Shown: positions 6,688-15,956 of the stretch, one piece after another
How positions within the stretch are numbered: the stretch's first letter is position 1
Layout: each line of letters begins with the position of its first letter
Source: an uncultured Bacteroidota bacterium
GTDB taxonomy: Bacteria; Bacteroidota; Bacteroidia; Flavobacteriales; Flavobacteriaceae
Direction of reading: 5' to 3'
Assembly (NCBI GenBank): GCA_902594745.1
Contig: CACJNF010000004.1
Location: forward strand, 1-64,000
Length of the DNA: 64,000 nucleotides
Translations under genes and position numbers: made by a program
The notes under the pieces: generated by a model
Databases searched by the model: none
What the model was told of the DNA's origin: nothing
What the model saw: only the letters and a program-made list of their open reading frames with translations

Positions 6688-7419
6688 TTATTGTTTGTTT
6701 TTATTTCTATTTAATTCACTTAAAAAAATAGCAGTTGTCGTAGCAACATTTAAACTTTCTGGTTTATTCTCATCTAGCCTAAATTCTGGAATAGAAAGTT
6801 CTCTACTTAGTTGAGATGATAATGATTCAGATATACCACTGGCTTCACTTCCAAAGACATAAGATGCTTTTTCCATTAGTCTAGTTGAGTATATTGAGTC
6901 ACCCTTTGTGGTAGTCCCAAAGATTGGTTTATTCAATGCCACTAAAGATTTACTCAAGTCATTAAAATAATGACATTTTACCCTAACTATTGAACCAGCT
7001 GAAGCCTGAATAACTTTTGGATTAAAACAGTCCACTGTGTCATAGCTACAAAATAATTCAGATAATCCAAACCAATCACACAAACGAATTATTGTTCCTA
7101 AATTTCCGGGATCACTAATTCCATCAACAGCAATTGTTGTAGGTTCTGCTAAGATTTTTTTTTCATCAGGTAATTCAAATACACCTAAAACAGGACTTGG
7201 CGTATTAAAATGAGTAATTTTTTTCATTTCCTCATCCTTGATTATATCGGCATTTTTATGAAAGTTATCCTCCGTTGAAAATAACATTTTAAATGACCAT
7301 CCTGCATTAATTAGCTCATTAACTACTTTTTTTCCCTCAGCAACAAAAAGTTTATTTGTTAGACGAAACTTTTTTTTATTCAATTGAAGAATTAGTTTAC
7401 GCTGATTGTTTGAGTACAT
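6688..7419 (-). CDS. TrmH/SpoU family RNA 2'-O-methyltransferase
   Basis: DGISDPGNLGTIIRLCDWFG, FGSEASGISESL, IPEFRLDENKPESLNVATTTAIFLSEL. Confidence 0.9.
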   Translation of the reverse strand: MYSNNQRKLILQLNKKKFRLTNKLFVAEGKKVVNELINAGWSFKMLFSTEDNFHKNADIIKDEEMKKITHFNTPSPVLGVFELPDEKKILAEPTTIAVDGISDPGNLGTIIRLCDWFGLSELFCSYDTVDCFNPKVIQASAGSIVRVKCHYFNDLSKSLVALNKPIFGTTTKGDSIYSTRLMEKASYVFGSEASGISESLSSQLSRELSIPEFRLDENKPESLNVATTTAIFLSELNRNKNKQ

Positions 7420-7446
7420 ACAATAGCTAATTTAATCAAAAAAAAA

Positions 7447-7464
7447 CCCCTGAAAAATCAGGGG
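7447..7464 (-). terminator. terminator for the 40-aa ORF
   Basis: cccctga-aaaa-tcagggg with A-run on + strand (T-run on - strand). Confidence 0.75.
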
Positions 7465-7473
7465 TATCTTAAA

Positions 7474-7596
7474 TTAGAAAGTCTCAACAGCCTCTAATTC
7501 TCTCTTTTGAGCTCGAGGTTGTTTTTGAATTTCTTTTTTTAAGGCTAATGCGTGGCCTTGGTTTGGTTCCAAAGCTAACATAATCTTATCATTCAT
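7474..7596 (-). CDS. 40-aa small protein MNDKIMLALEPNQGHALALKKEIQKQPRAQKRELEAVETF
   Basis: Own translation; ATG to TAA followed directly by a strong terminator. Below ORF-track cutoff. Confidence 0.5.
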   Translation of the reverse strand: MNDKIMLALEPNQGHALALKKEIQKQPRAQKRELEAVETF

Positions 7597-7636
7597 AATT
7601 CTAAACTTTAAAGTTAAACTTATGTAACGATTGATT

Positions 7637-7710
7637 CGGGTGCGTTCTCTCCACCCGCGACTATATTATTGAACCCAGTCCACACGGGTTGTCGATTAGG
7701 AATAATCGAT
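7637..7710 (-). ncRNA. candidate structured leader/ncRNA with three consecutive hairpins
   Basis: cgggtg/cacccg (7637-7657), aaccc/gggtt (7672-7690), tcgatta/taatcga (7692-7709); GC-rich island in AT-rich DNA. Confidence 0.4.
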
Positions 7711-7822
7711 ATATAAATTTACGAAAAAAAGAAAAACTCAATAATTTTTTACTTATTGATACTTAATAAGAAAAAAGTAGGTAATGGCAGTTTATTAGTT
7801 TACATTTACACAAATTAAATTA

Positions 7823-8023
7823 ATGAGTCAAGGAACTGTAAAGTTTTTTAACGAAACCAAAGGATTTGGTTTTATTAAAGAGATTGATTCAGATACCGAA
7901 CATTTCGTTCATGTTTCTGGCCTAATAGACAGAATATCTGAAGGAGACAAAGTAGAGTTTGAATTAATAGAAGGCAAAAAAGGTTTAAATGCAGTTAATG
8001 TAAAAGTAATCTCTGATGCCTAG
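7823..8023 (+). CDS. cold-shock domain protein
   Basis: MSQGTVKFFNETKGFGFIKE...HFVHVSGL. Confidence 0.95.
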   Translation: MSQGTVKFFNETKGFGFIKEIDSDTEHFVHVSGLIDRISEGDKVEFELIEGKKGLNAVNVKVISDA

Positions 8024-8032
8024 CAATATAAC

Positions 8033-8056
8033 CCTTCTTAATTGAAGGGTTTTTTA
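8033..8056 (+). terminator. terminator of cold-shock gene
   Basis: acccttcttaattgaagggt plus T-run. Confidence 0.65.
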
Positions 8057-8220
8057 TTTTTCATTTTTCTTAATTCCGCTAAAAGAAAATTTGCCCTCTG
8101 GCTAAACGATAAGGGTGTGCCTGGTTCGTTTATTTTATCATATACTCTCCAGTATTCTTTTTGTAATTCAGGAGATAGTTTTTGGTCGTGTAGATAAGTT
8201 TCAAATTCTTTTCTGGTCAT
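8038..8220 (-). CDS. conserved-looking 60-aa hypothetical protein
   Basis: ORF track; compact and adjacent to LOG gene on same strand. Confidence 0.55.
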   Translation of the reverse strand: MTRKEFETYLHDQKLSPELQKEYWRVYDKINEPGTPLSFSQRANFLLAELRKMKNKKPFN

Positions 8221-8237
8221 TTACCATACTGTTGTAG

Positions 8238-8816
8238 TTATTCATTTCTTGCAAAATTTAAGGCATCTTGATTCCAGTCAGCTGTATTTTTTATTTTAGG
8301 CAGAACTTGGATTGGGTCCTTAACTATAGACCACATTTCTAAATGCCTCTTGTCCATAAAATTTTGACTAACACATCTTTCTAACATTTCTTGAAGAGGA
8401 TCATAGAATCCATTTGTGTTAATTACTACTACAGGTTTTGTAAATATCCCCAATCTCTTCCATGTTATCGCCTCAATAAGTTCATCAAGAGTTCCACAAC
8501 CTCCAGGTAGGGCAACAACAGCATCTATATTTTCTAAAAATTTAGTTTTTCTTTCATGCATTGTAGTTACTATTTCAAGATCAGTTAGTCTTTTATGAGT
8601 CCACTCTATATCTTGCATAAATTTTGGACTAATCCCTTTAATCTTGCCTCCATTATCGATAATAATATCTGCAAGGTGACCCATAAGGCCATTGCCTCCT
8701 CCCCCATATACAACCTGAACATTCTCTTTAATAAATTCTTTTGCTAATTTTTCAGTTGCCTCAAAATAAATCTTATCAATTTTAGAACTTGAGGAACAAT
8801 AAACACATACTTTCAT
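8238..8816 (-). CDS. LOG family (TIGR00730-type) Rossmann-fold protein
   Basis: VYCSSSSKID, VYGGGGNGLMG, ALPGGCGTLDELIEAITWKRLG. Confidence 0.92.
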   Translation of the reverse strand: MKVCVYCSSSSKIDKIYFEATEKLAKEFIKENVQVVYGGGGNGLMGHLADIIIDNGGKIKGISPKFMQDIEWTHKRLTDLEIVTTMHERKTKFLENIDAVVALPGGCGTLDELIEAITWKRLGIFTKPVVVINTNGFYDPLQEMLERCVSQNFMDKRHLEMWSIVKDPIQVLPKIKNTADWNQDALNFARNE

Positions 8817-8910
8817 CCTAACTAAATTATGAAATCTAAATCAAAAATTTGATCATAATATAAATTGAATAAAAAAACATTTAACTTTATTTTTTAAAAA
8901 TTAATTAATC

Positions 8911-9831
8911 ATGAAAAAAATTTTATTACTAATAACAATTTTAACTTCAAGTGTTGTTCTTTCTCAGAAGGAAGCTAACGGAAAAATTTATATCAAACAT
9001 CCTGCAATTGAAGTTGTAAATCAATTTAACGAGGCTTATGTTTCAGGTGATCTAGATAAGTTAAGAGAGCTTGTAACAGATGATGTTAAAGTTAGAACTC
9101 TTAGGAATAGAGAATCAAATGGGATTAACTGGATTCTAGGAACATCAAATTACTTAAGTAAAAACATAAAAAATTTTGAAATTAAACACTACGGCACTGC
9201 TTATCCAGATGTACTTCATTATAAGCAAGAAGATGTTGTTGATGTTAAAACTTATGAGTGGCTTACAGGCTATGATATGAATACAGGTCTAGATTTAAAT
9301 ATGCCTAGATATGGTACATATAGAATGAATAAAAGTGGAGATAAAATTGCATTTATTTGGGTAAATGATGATGAATTTCTTTGGCAAAAGAACTGGGATG
9401 CTTATGATACCAAAAAGAATGGTGTGATCTATAAAGATCATCCATATGTAACTAAGGTAAGACTTCTTTATCAAGCATACAAAACAGGTGATGTAGATGA
9501 AATTAAATCACATTACACTGAAAATACTAGATTTTATAATGTTATGAACTCTGGAATTGATGAATTTAAATCACTAGAGGAGGAGTTTGAACAATTTAAT
9601 GATTACATGGAGATTTATGAGTTAATGGATATAAGGGAAAGTGGTTTCCCGGATGTACTTGATTATGATGGTGAGGGTGCTGTTGTAATTTCTTGGGCTG
9701 TTTTTGTAATGAAAAATAAAAAATCAGGAAATATAAAAAGAGTAATGCAACATATTCAACATTCGTTCAACGATAAAGGTGAGATAGTAAGAGAAGATTA
9801 CTACTTCAACCCCTCTCAACTTCCTGAATAA
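8911..9831 (+). CDS. secreted tandem NTF2/SnoaL-like domain protein
   Basis: Signal peptide; two repeats of VNQFNEAYVSGDLDKLRELVTDDVKVR / RLLYQAYKTGDVDEIKSHYTENTRFYN. Confidence 0.75.
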   Translation: MKKILLLITILTSSVVLSQKEANGKIYIKHPAIEVVNQFNEAYVSGDLDKLRELVTDDVKVRTLRNRESNGINWILGTSNYLSKNIKNFEIKHYGTAYPDVLHYKQEDVVDVKTYEWLTGYDMNTGLDLNMPRYGTYRMNKSGDKIAFIWVNDDEFLWQKNWDAYDTKKNGVIYKDHPYVTKVRLLYQAYKTGDVDEIKSHYTENTRFYNVMNSGIDEFKSLEEEFEQFNDYMEIYELMDIRESGFPDVLDYDGEGAVVISWAVFVMKNKKSGNIKRVMQHIQHSFNDKGEIVREDYYFNPSQLPE

Positions 9832-9841
9832 TGAAAATATA

Positions 9842-9867
9842 AAAGCCCCTAGATAGGGGCTTTTTTT
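9842..9867 (+). terminator. rho-independent terminator
   Basis: aaagcccctagataggggcttttttt. Confidence 0.75.
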
Positions 9868-9899
9868 ATATTATTAATAAAAATATAGGTTTTGAATTT

Positions 9900-10202
9900 T
9901 TATTTTTCATCAATTAGTTCCCATTCATATAAGTAAGTCTCTCCATCATATAAAAGTTCAATACTAAATGTTTGGGTCATTTCATCATATTCAGTCTCTA
10001 ATATACCTGAATACTTATTACCTTCATCATGGACTAGATCAAATGATAATAAATCAAAATCAGAATAACTAACATCATAGTATTCTGAAATACTCTCAAT
10101 TAGACTAGATCCTAAATCTTCTTCAATTTCACTTGTGGTTAGTCTTGTGTCGCATGAGATTAAGACAAATAATATTAGAAAGTAAAATAACTTTTTTATC
10201 AT
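9900..10202 (-). CDS. hypothetical lipoprotein
   Basis: Lipobox VLISCDT. Confidence 0.65.
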   Translation of the reverse strand: MIKKLFYFLILFVLISCDTRLTTSEIEEDLGSSLIESISEYYDVSYSDFDLLSFDLVHDEGNKYSGILETEYDEMTQTFSIELLYDGETYLYEWELIDEK

Positions 10203-10633
10203 TCAGAACTAATTAAATTTTCAGCTTCTTTTTTGATTCTAGATTTATTGAGAATACTGTCTTTTATTTCTGATTTTCTGTCAAATTCCTTATCAGTAAC
10301 ATTTATTTTCATTCTTTCTCTGTTTACTGTGTATATTTCAAAATTATACATAGCTTGATTCAAGAACTCCAATGCTTTTATTTCGTTGTCTACACCACCA
10401 AGACTATTGTCCAAAGCTAATGATCTTGAATAGGCAGATATTATTTCATTGGCAATGAATTCATATGCCTCAATTGAAGCTCCCTCTAATTCAGGTGATT
10501 CTAATTGTTTAGTTTCATAGGATGACTCACCTAACTGATTGTAGTTATAGCTATCTAAATAATAGATTTCACCACCACAACCTGTTATAAGAATTGCTAA
10601 AAAAAGTATTTTTTTCATACTTAAATTTAACAA
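10199..10633 (-). CDS. hypothetical lipoprotein (start likely at 10618)
   Basis: MKKILFLAILITGCGG lipobox. Confidence 0.65.
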   Translation of the reverse strand: MLNLSMKKILFLAILITGCGGEIYYLDSYNYNQLGESSYETKQLESPELEGASIEAYEFIANEIISAYSRSLALDNSLGGVDNEIKALEFLNQAMYNFEIYTVNRERMKINVTDKEFDRKSEIKDSILNKSRIKKEAENLISSE

Positions 10634-10659
10634 AATCTACAAAAACAATTTAAAGTTTA

Positions 10660-13095
10660 CTATTCTAAACGGATATTACTTATTCCAATATCAACTCCAG
10701 GCTTTGCCTTAATAAGTATTGAAGACGTTATACTAGACATATCAATACCAAGATTTTCAAAATCTTTAAGGCTAATTAAGTATTCAGTCCACTCATTATC
10801 GATTTCAATCTCCAGAGTCTTATTACAATTTAATGTAATGTCACATTGACCAATTCTGATAACTTCATTAGGACCAGAAAGTGATTTTGCATTGAAAGCA
10901 AGTTTCATTGCCCCATTAGATTGACGAGTCATATTATCTGGCTGTTCAGTAGAAATTCTAAAATAATCACCATCATCTGAAGGTGAATATCTTGTCTCCT
11001 CTCCCATAGTCCAATTAATTCTTAATGCATCTTCCTGAGCTAAATGATCTGTTTTACTTATTATTAAACCTCCAACAGATGTAGGGAAACTTGCAATTTG
11101 TTTTTCAAGATCACCAGAAATCAACCATAATTTCCATGGGGGGACAACAGCTCCTTTTGAGTAAAATTGACCAGTAGATGCAAGTCCAGAATCCTCAAGT
11201 CCAGAATCCTCAGATAACGAATCTACAATTAAGTTACTATCATAACTCAACCCATATCCTAATTCAAATAATTTTTCATCATTTTCTGAAACTATTGCTT
11301 TTGAGGGCCAACTAAAAGATAGCCTGCCAGTAAAATCATAAGTTGGATCTACTCTAAACAACAAATCTGCAATTCCTCCACCCTCACTTCCGGGCAGCCA
11401 TGCTGCTATAAATGAATCTGAATTATTCATTTCTGGGTTTGTCCACATTGGACGTCCTGACAGAAATACTGAAACAACTGGAACTCCTTGATTCTTATAA
11501 TTTTCTAAAATTTTAGTGTCAAATTCATTTGAGACAAAATCAAGATTTTCTCTATCACCTTGAAATTCGGCATAAGGATCTTCACCATAAACTGCAACTA
11601 CAATATCAACTTCGTTGCTAAACTCACCATTTTGACTAAAAAACATCTTACCGCCTGACTTATTAACTATTTCTTCTATTCCATCTAAAATTGACGTAGC
11701 ATTCGGAAATTCATCATTTGAATGATTGTTACCTTGCCATGAAAGAGTCCAACCTCCAGTTGCTTTTGTAATTCTTTGAGCTCCATCTCCAATTACCAAA
11801 ATATTTTTTGATGGATCTATTGGTAAAGTTTGGTTATTGTTTTTTAAAAGCACCATAGATTCTCTAACAGCCTGTCTTGCAATTTCTCTATTTTCAGGAA
11901 GCGCTAATTTAGATTCATCACCTGCATTTACTCTTGAACTTGGCAGACCCTTTTCAAAAATACCAGAGGCAAGTTTTACTCTAAGAATTCTCCTAACTGC
12001 ATCATCTAATCTCTCCATTGATATTGTCCCATCTTTTACATGCTTTAGTGTACTCTCATACAATCCTTTCCAGCTATCTGGCGCCATATACATATCTAAG
12101 CCTGCATTTAAAGACTGGGGACAATCTGTATTGATACAACCAGGTACTTGTCCGTGTCCATTCCAATCTCCAACTATAAATCCATTAAATCCCATTTTGC
12201 CTTTTAAGACATCTGTTAAAAGCTCCTTATCTCCATGTAGCTTTCTACCTTTCCAACTTGAAAAAGAAGCCATTACGGTTTGAACACCAGCTGGTATTGA
12301 ACTATAATATCCAGCAGCATGAACATCACTTAACTCTTTCTCACTAATAATTGCATCACCTTGGTCTACACCATTTACAGTTGCTCCATCTGCTAGAAAA
12401 TGTTTAGCACTAGAAATAACTTTTCCATTACCCATAAATTCTTCAGAACCAAACTGACCTTGAAGACCTATTACAATTCTATCCCCATATGATTTTACAA
12501 TATTTGGATCTTCAGAAAAGCCTTCATAGCTTCTTCCCCACCTAATATCTTTTGGAACAGCAAGTGTTGGAGCAAATGTCCAATCATGTCCAGAAACAGT
12601 TAGTTCATAAGCAGTAATCTCTGCTATTTTTTCAATAAGATCTGGATTATTAGTAGCACCCAAACCTATATTGTGTGGGAAAATTATAGCCCCTTTTAAA
12701 TTTGCATGACCATGGACTGCATCTATTCCCCAAATAATTGGAATAGCTATTTCAACATCATCATCTTCTAATGATGCCATAAAATATTTATCAGCCATTT
12801 CAAGCCAAGATTTTGTTTCAGCATAAGGCAAGGGTCCTGGAGCAGAGTTACCTCCACTTAGAACAGATCCAAGTCTGTAGTTTTTAACATCTTCAGGAGT
12901 AACAGAATCACTATCACCTTGAATAACTTGACCTACTTTTTGCTCTAAAGTAAGCTTAGGAATAATTTCATCAATTTGTTTTTCAATATCTTCATTAAGA
13001 GGTAAAGGTTCAATATTAGGCCATAAATTGTTTGTGTTTGAAGTTTGACATGATATAAATATCGTTGAAATTAAAAGTGGTAGTAATTTTCTCAT
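10660..13095 (-). CDS. glycoside hydrolase family 3 (beta-glucosidase-like) lipoprotein with C-terminal beta-sandwich
   Basis: TLEQKVGQVIQGD, IPIIWGIDAVHGHANLKGAIIFPHNIGLGA, KHFLADGATVNGVDQGD, FNGFIVGDWNGHGQVPGC. Confidence 0.93.
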   Translation of the reverse strand: MRKLLPLLISTIFISCQTSNTNNLWPNIEPLPLNEDIEKQIDEIIPKLTLEQKVGQVIQGDSDSVTPEDVKNYRLGSVLSGGNSAPGPLPYAETKSWLEMADKYFMASLEDDDVEIAIPIIWGIDAVHGHANLKGAIIFPHNIGLGATNNPDLIEKIAEITAYELTVSGHDWTFAPTLAVPKDIRWGRSYEGFSEDPNIVKSYGDRIVIGLQGQFGSEEFMGNGKVISSAKHFLADGATVNGVDQGDAIISEKELSDVHAAGYYSSIPAGVQTVMASFSSWKGRKLHGDKELLTDVLKGKMGFNGFIVGDWNGHGQVPGCINTDCPQSLNAGLDMYMAPDSWKGLYESTLKHVKDGTISMERLDDAVRRILRVKLASGIFEKGLPSSRVNAGDESKLALPENREIARQAVRESMVLLKNNNQTLPIDPSKNILVIGDGAQRITKATGGWTLSWQGNNHSNDEFPNATSILDGIEEIVNKSGGKMFFSQNGEFSNEVDIVVAVYGEDPYAEFQGDRENLDFVSNEFDTKILENYKNQGVPVVSVFLSGRPMWTNPEMNNSDSFIAAWLPGSEGGGIADLLFRVDPTYDFTGRLSFSWPSKAIVSENDEKLFELGYGLSYDSNLIVDSLSEDSGLEDSGLASTGQFYSKGAVVPPWKLWLISGDLEKQIASFPTSVGGLIISKTDHLAQEDALRINWTMGEETRYSPSDDGDYFRISTEQPDNMTRQSNGAMKLAFNAKSLSGPNEVIRIGQCDITLNCNKTLEIEIDNEWTEYLISLKDFENLGIDMSSITSSILIKAKPGVDIGISNIRLE

Positions 13096-13173
13096 AATTT
13101 TGTTAATTGGAAGCTCAAATATATTAAATGAAAAGAATATTCTATATAATGATTACTCTTATAATTCAATTTA

Positions 13174-14526
13174 ATGTTACACCTATATTCTAATTGGATT
13201 ATTCACTCTATGAAACTAAGAAATACTTTTATTTGCCTTTTTATTATCTCTATGTTTTCTTGTGAAATAAATTCAAAACACAATTATAAGGTTATTGAGA
13301 TTTCCAAAGAAAAATATGCCAATCAATTATATGGATTCTGGCTTGGACAATTAATTGCAAATTGGACTGGTCTAATAACTGAGATGGATAAAGTTGGTAA
13401 TATTGGGGACGTAAAAACAGGAGATTTTTATACAAGAAATGATTGGGGTAAAACTGACCAAAGGAGCATATGGGAAGATGAGTCAATTGATAAATCTGAT
13501 ATAAAAATTGATTATGTACTTAAAGATATAGATGAAGTATGGGGATCTGATGATGATACCGATATTGAATATATGTATCAATATCTTCTAAATTTTTATG
13601 AAACTTCAATTCTTACTCCAAGTCAAATTAGAGCTGGTTGGTTAAAGCATATTAAGAAGGAAGAAGAAAATTTTCTTTGGGTTTCAAATCAAAGAGCATT
13701 TGATTTAATGATCGAGGGTATTCTTCCTCCTGAGACGAGTGATCCTTCTTTAAATGAAAATTTTGAAATGATTGACGCTCAACTAACCACCGAAATTTTC
13801 GGACTTTTCTCACCTACTAGACCGGAAATAAGTATAAAAATGGCTGAACTCCCAATTACTACCACAGCAAGAGATGAAGCAAAAGAAATTTCAGAGTTTT
13901 ATATTCGCATGCACTCTTTGGCATCTATGCCAATTCATATGAATGATATGAAGGATAAGATTTTTTGGTTAGCTGAAGAGTCTAGAAAAGCCCTTAATAA
14001 TGAGGAGTATCCAGCGAAAATGTATGATTATGTAAAAGGTCTATATTACTCGAATATTAAATGGGAAAGTGCAAGAGATTCAATATACAATAGGTATCAG
14101 GTTAAACAAGAAGATGATTATGATATTACTTCTAGGGAACTTTATTGTAATGGATGTTTTGCAGCAGGTATAAACTTTGCTTCTAGTCTTGTAAGTTTAT
14201 TTTTTGGTGAGGGAGATCTTAAAGAGACAATTAAAATTGGTACTCTTTCTGGTTGGGATTCTGATAACCCAACCTCTACTTGGGGTGGACTAATTGGATT
14301 TATGATTGGAAAATCAGGAGTAGAAATAGCTTTTAAAAGAGAATTTTCAAATAAATTTAATATTCATAGAACTAGACAAAATTTTCCAAATGAGGGAATG
14401 GATACTTTTGAAAATATGGCAAATGAAGGACTAAAAATAATTGATCGAGTAGTTAAGGATGAAATAAATGGTATGATAGATGAAGGAAAAAATCTTTGGC
14501 TAATTCCTGTAAATAATTTAAAATGA
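13174..14526 (+). CDS. secreted ADP-ribosylglycohydrolase family protein (start likely 13210)
   Basis: Lipoprotein signal MKLRNTFICLFIISMFSCEI; YGFWLGQLIANWTG, SDDDTDIEYMYQYLL, GWDSDNPTSTWGGLIGFMIG. Confidence 0.85.
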   Translation: MLHLYSNWIIHSMKLRNTFICLFIISMFSCEINSKHNYKVIEISKEKYANQLYGFWLGQLIANWTGLITEMDKVGNIGDVKTGDFYTRNDWGKTDQRSIWEDESIDKSDIKIDYVLKDIDEVWGSDDDTDIEYMYQYLLNFYETSILTPSQIRAGWLKHIKKEEENFLWVSNQRAFDLMIEGILPPETSDPSLNENFEMIDAQLTTEIFGLFSPTRPEISIKMAELPITTTARDEAKEISEFYIRMHSLASMPIHMNDMKDKIFWLAEESRKALNNEEYPAKMYDYVKGLYYSNIKWESARDSIYNRYQVKQEDDYDITSRELYCNGCFAAGINFASSLVSLFFGEGDLKETIKIGTLSGWDSDNPTSTWGGLIGFMIGKSGVEIAFKREFSNKFNIHRTRQNFPNEGMDTFENMANEGLKIIDRVVKDEINGMIDEGKNLWLIPVNNLK

Positions 14527-15017
14527 TTTTACCAATTAGCTATAAGTTAAACTTAAATTTTGACAGAGATACAGTCTGGTCTGTACTAGCAGAAAAAGAA
14601 CACTTGAATCTTTTCCATCCATTTTGTAAAAAAAACGAGGCTCAATTATGGAATGATAAAAGTAAGAAAGACTCTTTAGAGTACTTAAATGGAGTAATAC
14701 TTTATCGAGATTTTTTTGAATGGAATGAAGGTTTTGGTTTTAAGTTAAATATTGGGACAAAAAAAGGGAAAAAATCTAAAGTTATATGGGAGTTACAAGG
14801 GGACAGGACCTCAAGCATAAAAATTACTGTTTATCCTCATATATATGGTGATAAAAATAGTATTATATACCTTTTTGCATATCTAATCTTCATTAGACCT
14901 AGATTAAGAAAATATCTTAAATCTGTTGTAAATGGACTAAATTGGTATCTAGAAAATAAAAGACCTATTCCTAACAATTACTTTGGTCATCACAAATGGT
15001 TTTCTCAGAAAAACTAG
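14523..15017 (+). CDS. SRPBCC-like protein
   Basis: START-like layout: ISYKLNLNFDRDTVWSVLAEKEHLNLFHPFCKKNE; 4-bp overlap with preceding gene. Confidence 0.55.
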   Translation: MILPISYKLNLNFDRDTVWSVLAEKEHLNLFHPFCKKNEAQLWNDKSKKDSLEYLNGVILYRDFFEWNEGFGFKLNIGTKKGKKSKVIWELQGDRTSSIKITVYPHIYGDKNSIIYLFAYLIFIRPRLRKYLKSVVNGLNWYLENKRPIPNNYFGHHKWFSQKN

Positions 15018-15024
15018 TATGGTC

Positions 15025-15504
15025 CTACTGGTCCATGTTATGGTTCATCTTTTTTTTGCCAATGTTAAATATTGGAGTCATGATACCTATTGTTTTCATT
15101 GACTCTGACTGATTATAGAATATTTTAAGTTTTTTATTTTTAAAGAGCTTATATGCTATCCCAACATATGGCTCATTATGATTTTCACTTGAGCTGTGCA
15201 TTGAGCCCATATGCATTCCCATGTGATCGTCTGGCATTTCATGGAACATATACCCAGCAGCAACATCAAATCTTCCCAGATTATATTTAACGTTTAGCAT
15301 TATTTCATAATCATCATCAACATCAAATGGCGTTATCATAAGTCCTCCTCCAACTGTTACTTTAGGCGTTAACTTATAGTTAATACCGATACCTAGTTTT
15401 GAGTATTCGTTTTCAAAATCATATGCACCACTAGTACCTATATGTACTTGTGAGTGTAGACTTAGTGAAGTCAATAGAAAAGTTGTAATTAAAAAATTTT
15501 TCAT
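15025..15504 (-). CDS. outer-membrane beta-barrel-like protein with Met/His-rich loop
   Basis: Signal peptide, amphipathic strands, FHEMPDDHMGMHMGSMHSSSENH. Confidence 0.6.
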   Translation of the reverse strand: MKNFLITTFLLTSLSLHSQVHIGTSGAYDFENEYSKLGIGINYKLTPKVTVGGGLMITPFDVDDDYEIMLNVKYNLGRFDVAAGYMFHEMPDDHMGMHMGSMHSSSENHNEPYVGIAYKLFKNKKLKIFYNQSESMKTIGIMTPIFNIGKKKMNHNMDQ

Positions 15505-15510
15505 AATATA

Positions 15511-15684
15511 TTATTTGGGAAATGAGCCGTGACGATCATAATAATCCTTTTCGTAATTTATTTTTTCTCTATTAGATAAAATTAGTGATATTAATACAAG
15601 TATGGTTACTATAACTCCAAAAACAAAAATTGATGTAGTTAAGTCACCTAGAAGTAAATCTTTGATTTGACCATATCTGTTCAT
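15511..15684 (-). CDS. 57-aa single-TM membrane protein
   Basis: Own translation MNRYGQIKDLLLGDLTTSIFVFGVIVTILVLISLILSNREKINYEKDYYDRHGSFPK; not in track. Confidence 0.5.
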   Translation of the reverse strand: MNRYGQIKDLLLGDLTTSIFVFGVIVTILVLISLILSNREKINYEKDYYDRHGSFPK

Positions 15685-15783
15685 ACAACAAACTTATTCA
15701 TATAGAAGTATATATAGACTTTAAGTGATATAATTAACAAAAATTTTGGATTTTAATATTAAACTAAAATCTACATTTGCATT

Positions 15784-15897
15784 GTGTTTAAGTATAAAAA
15801 AATCCCCAAAGAATACTATCCAGAAGTTTTATTCGTGATATTTCTTATAGTTATGTTTGCAAAGGTCTATTTCATGGTTCAATTAGCGAACGCTTAA
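15784..15897 (+). CDS. possible 37-aa TM microprotein (GTG start)
   Basis: VFKYKKIPKEYYPEVLFVIFLIVMFAKVYFMVQLANA; TACATTTG box just upstream. Confidence 0.3.
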   Translation: MFKYKKIPKEYYPEVLFVIFLIVMFAKVYFMVQLANA

Positions 15898-15956
15898 ATC
15901 TTAATCATTAATTCCAAATATTTTATCATCTTTAAAAGATTAATTAAATTAGATTA

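Noticed and set aside
11837-12283. 148-aa + strand ORF antisense to GH3
   Set aside because: Antisense to a well-supported GH3 coding sequence; no recognisable domain.
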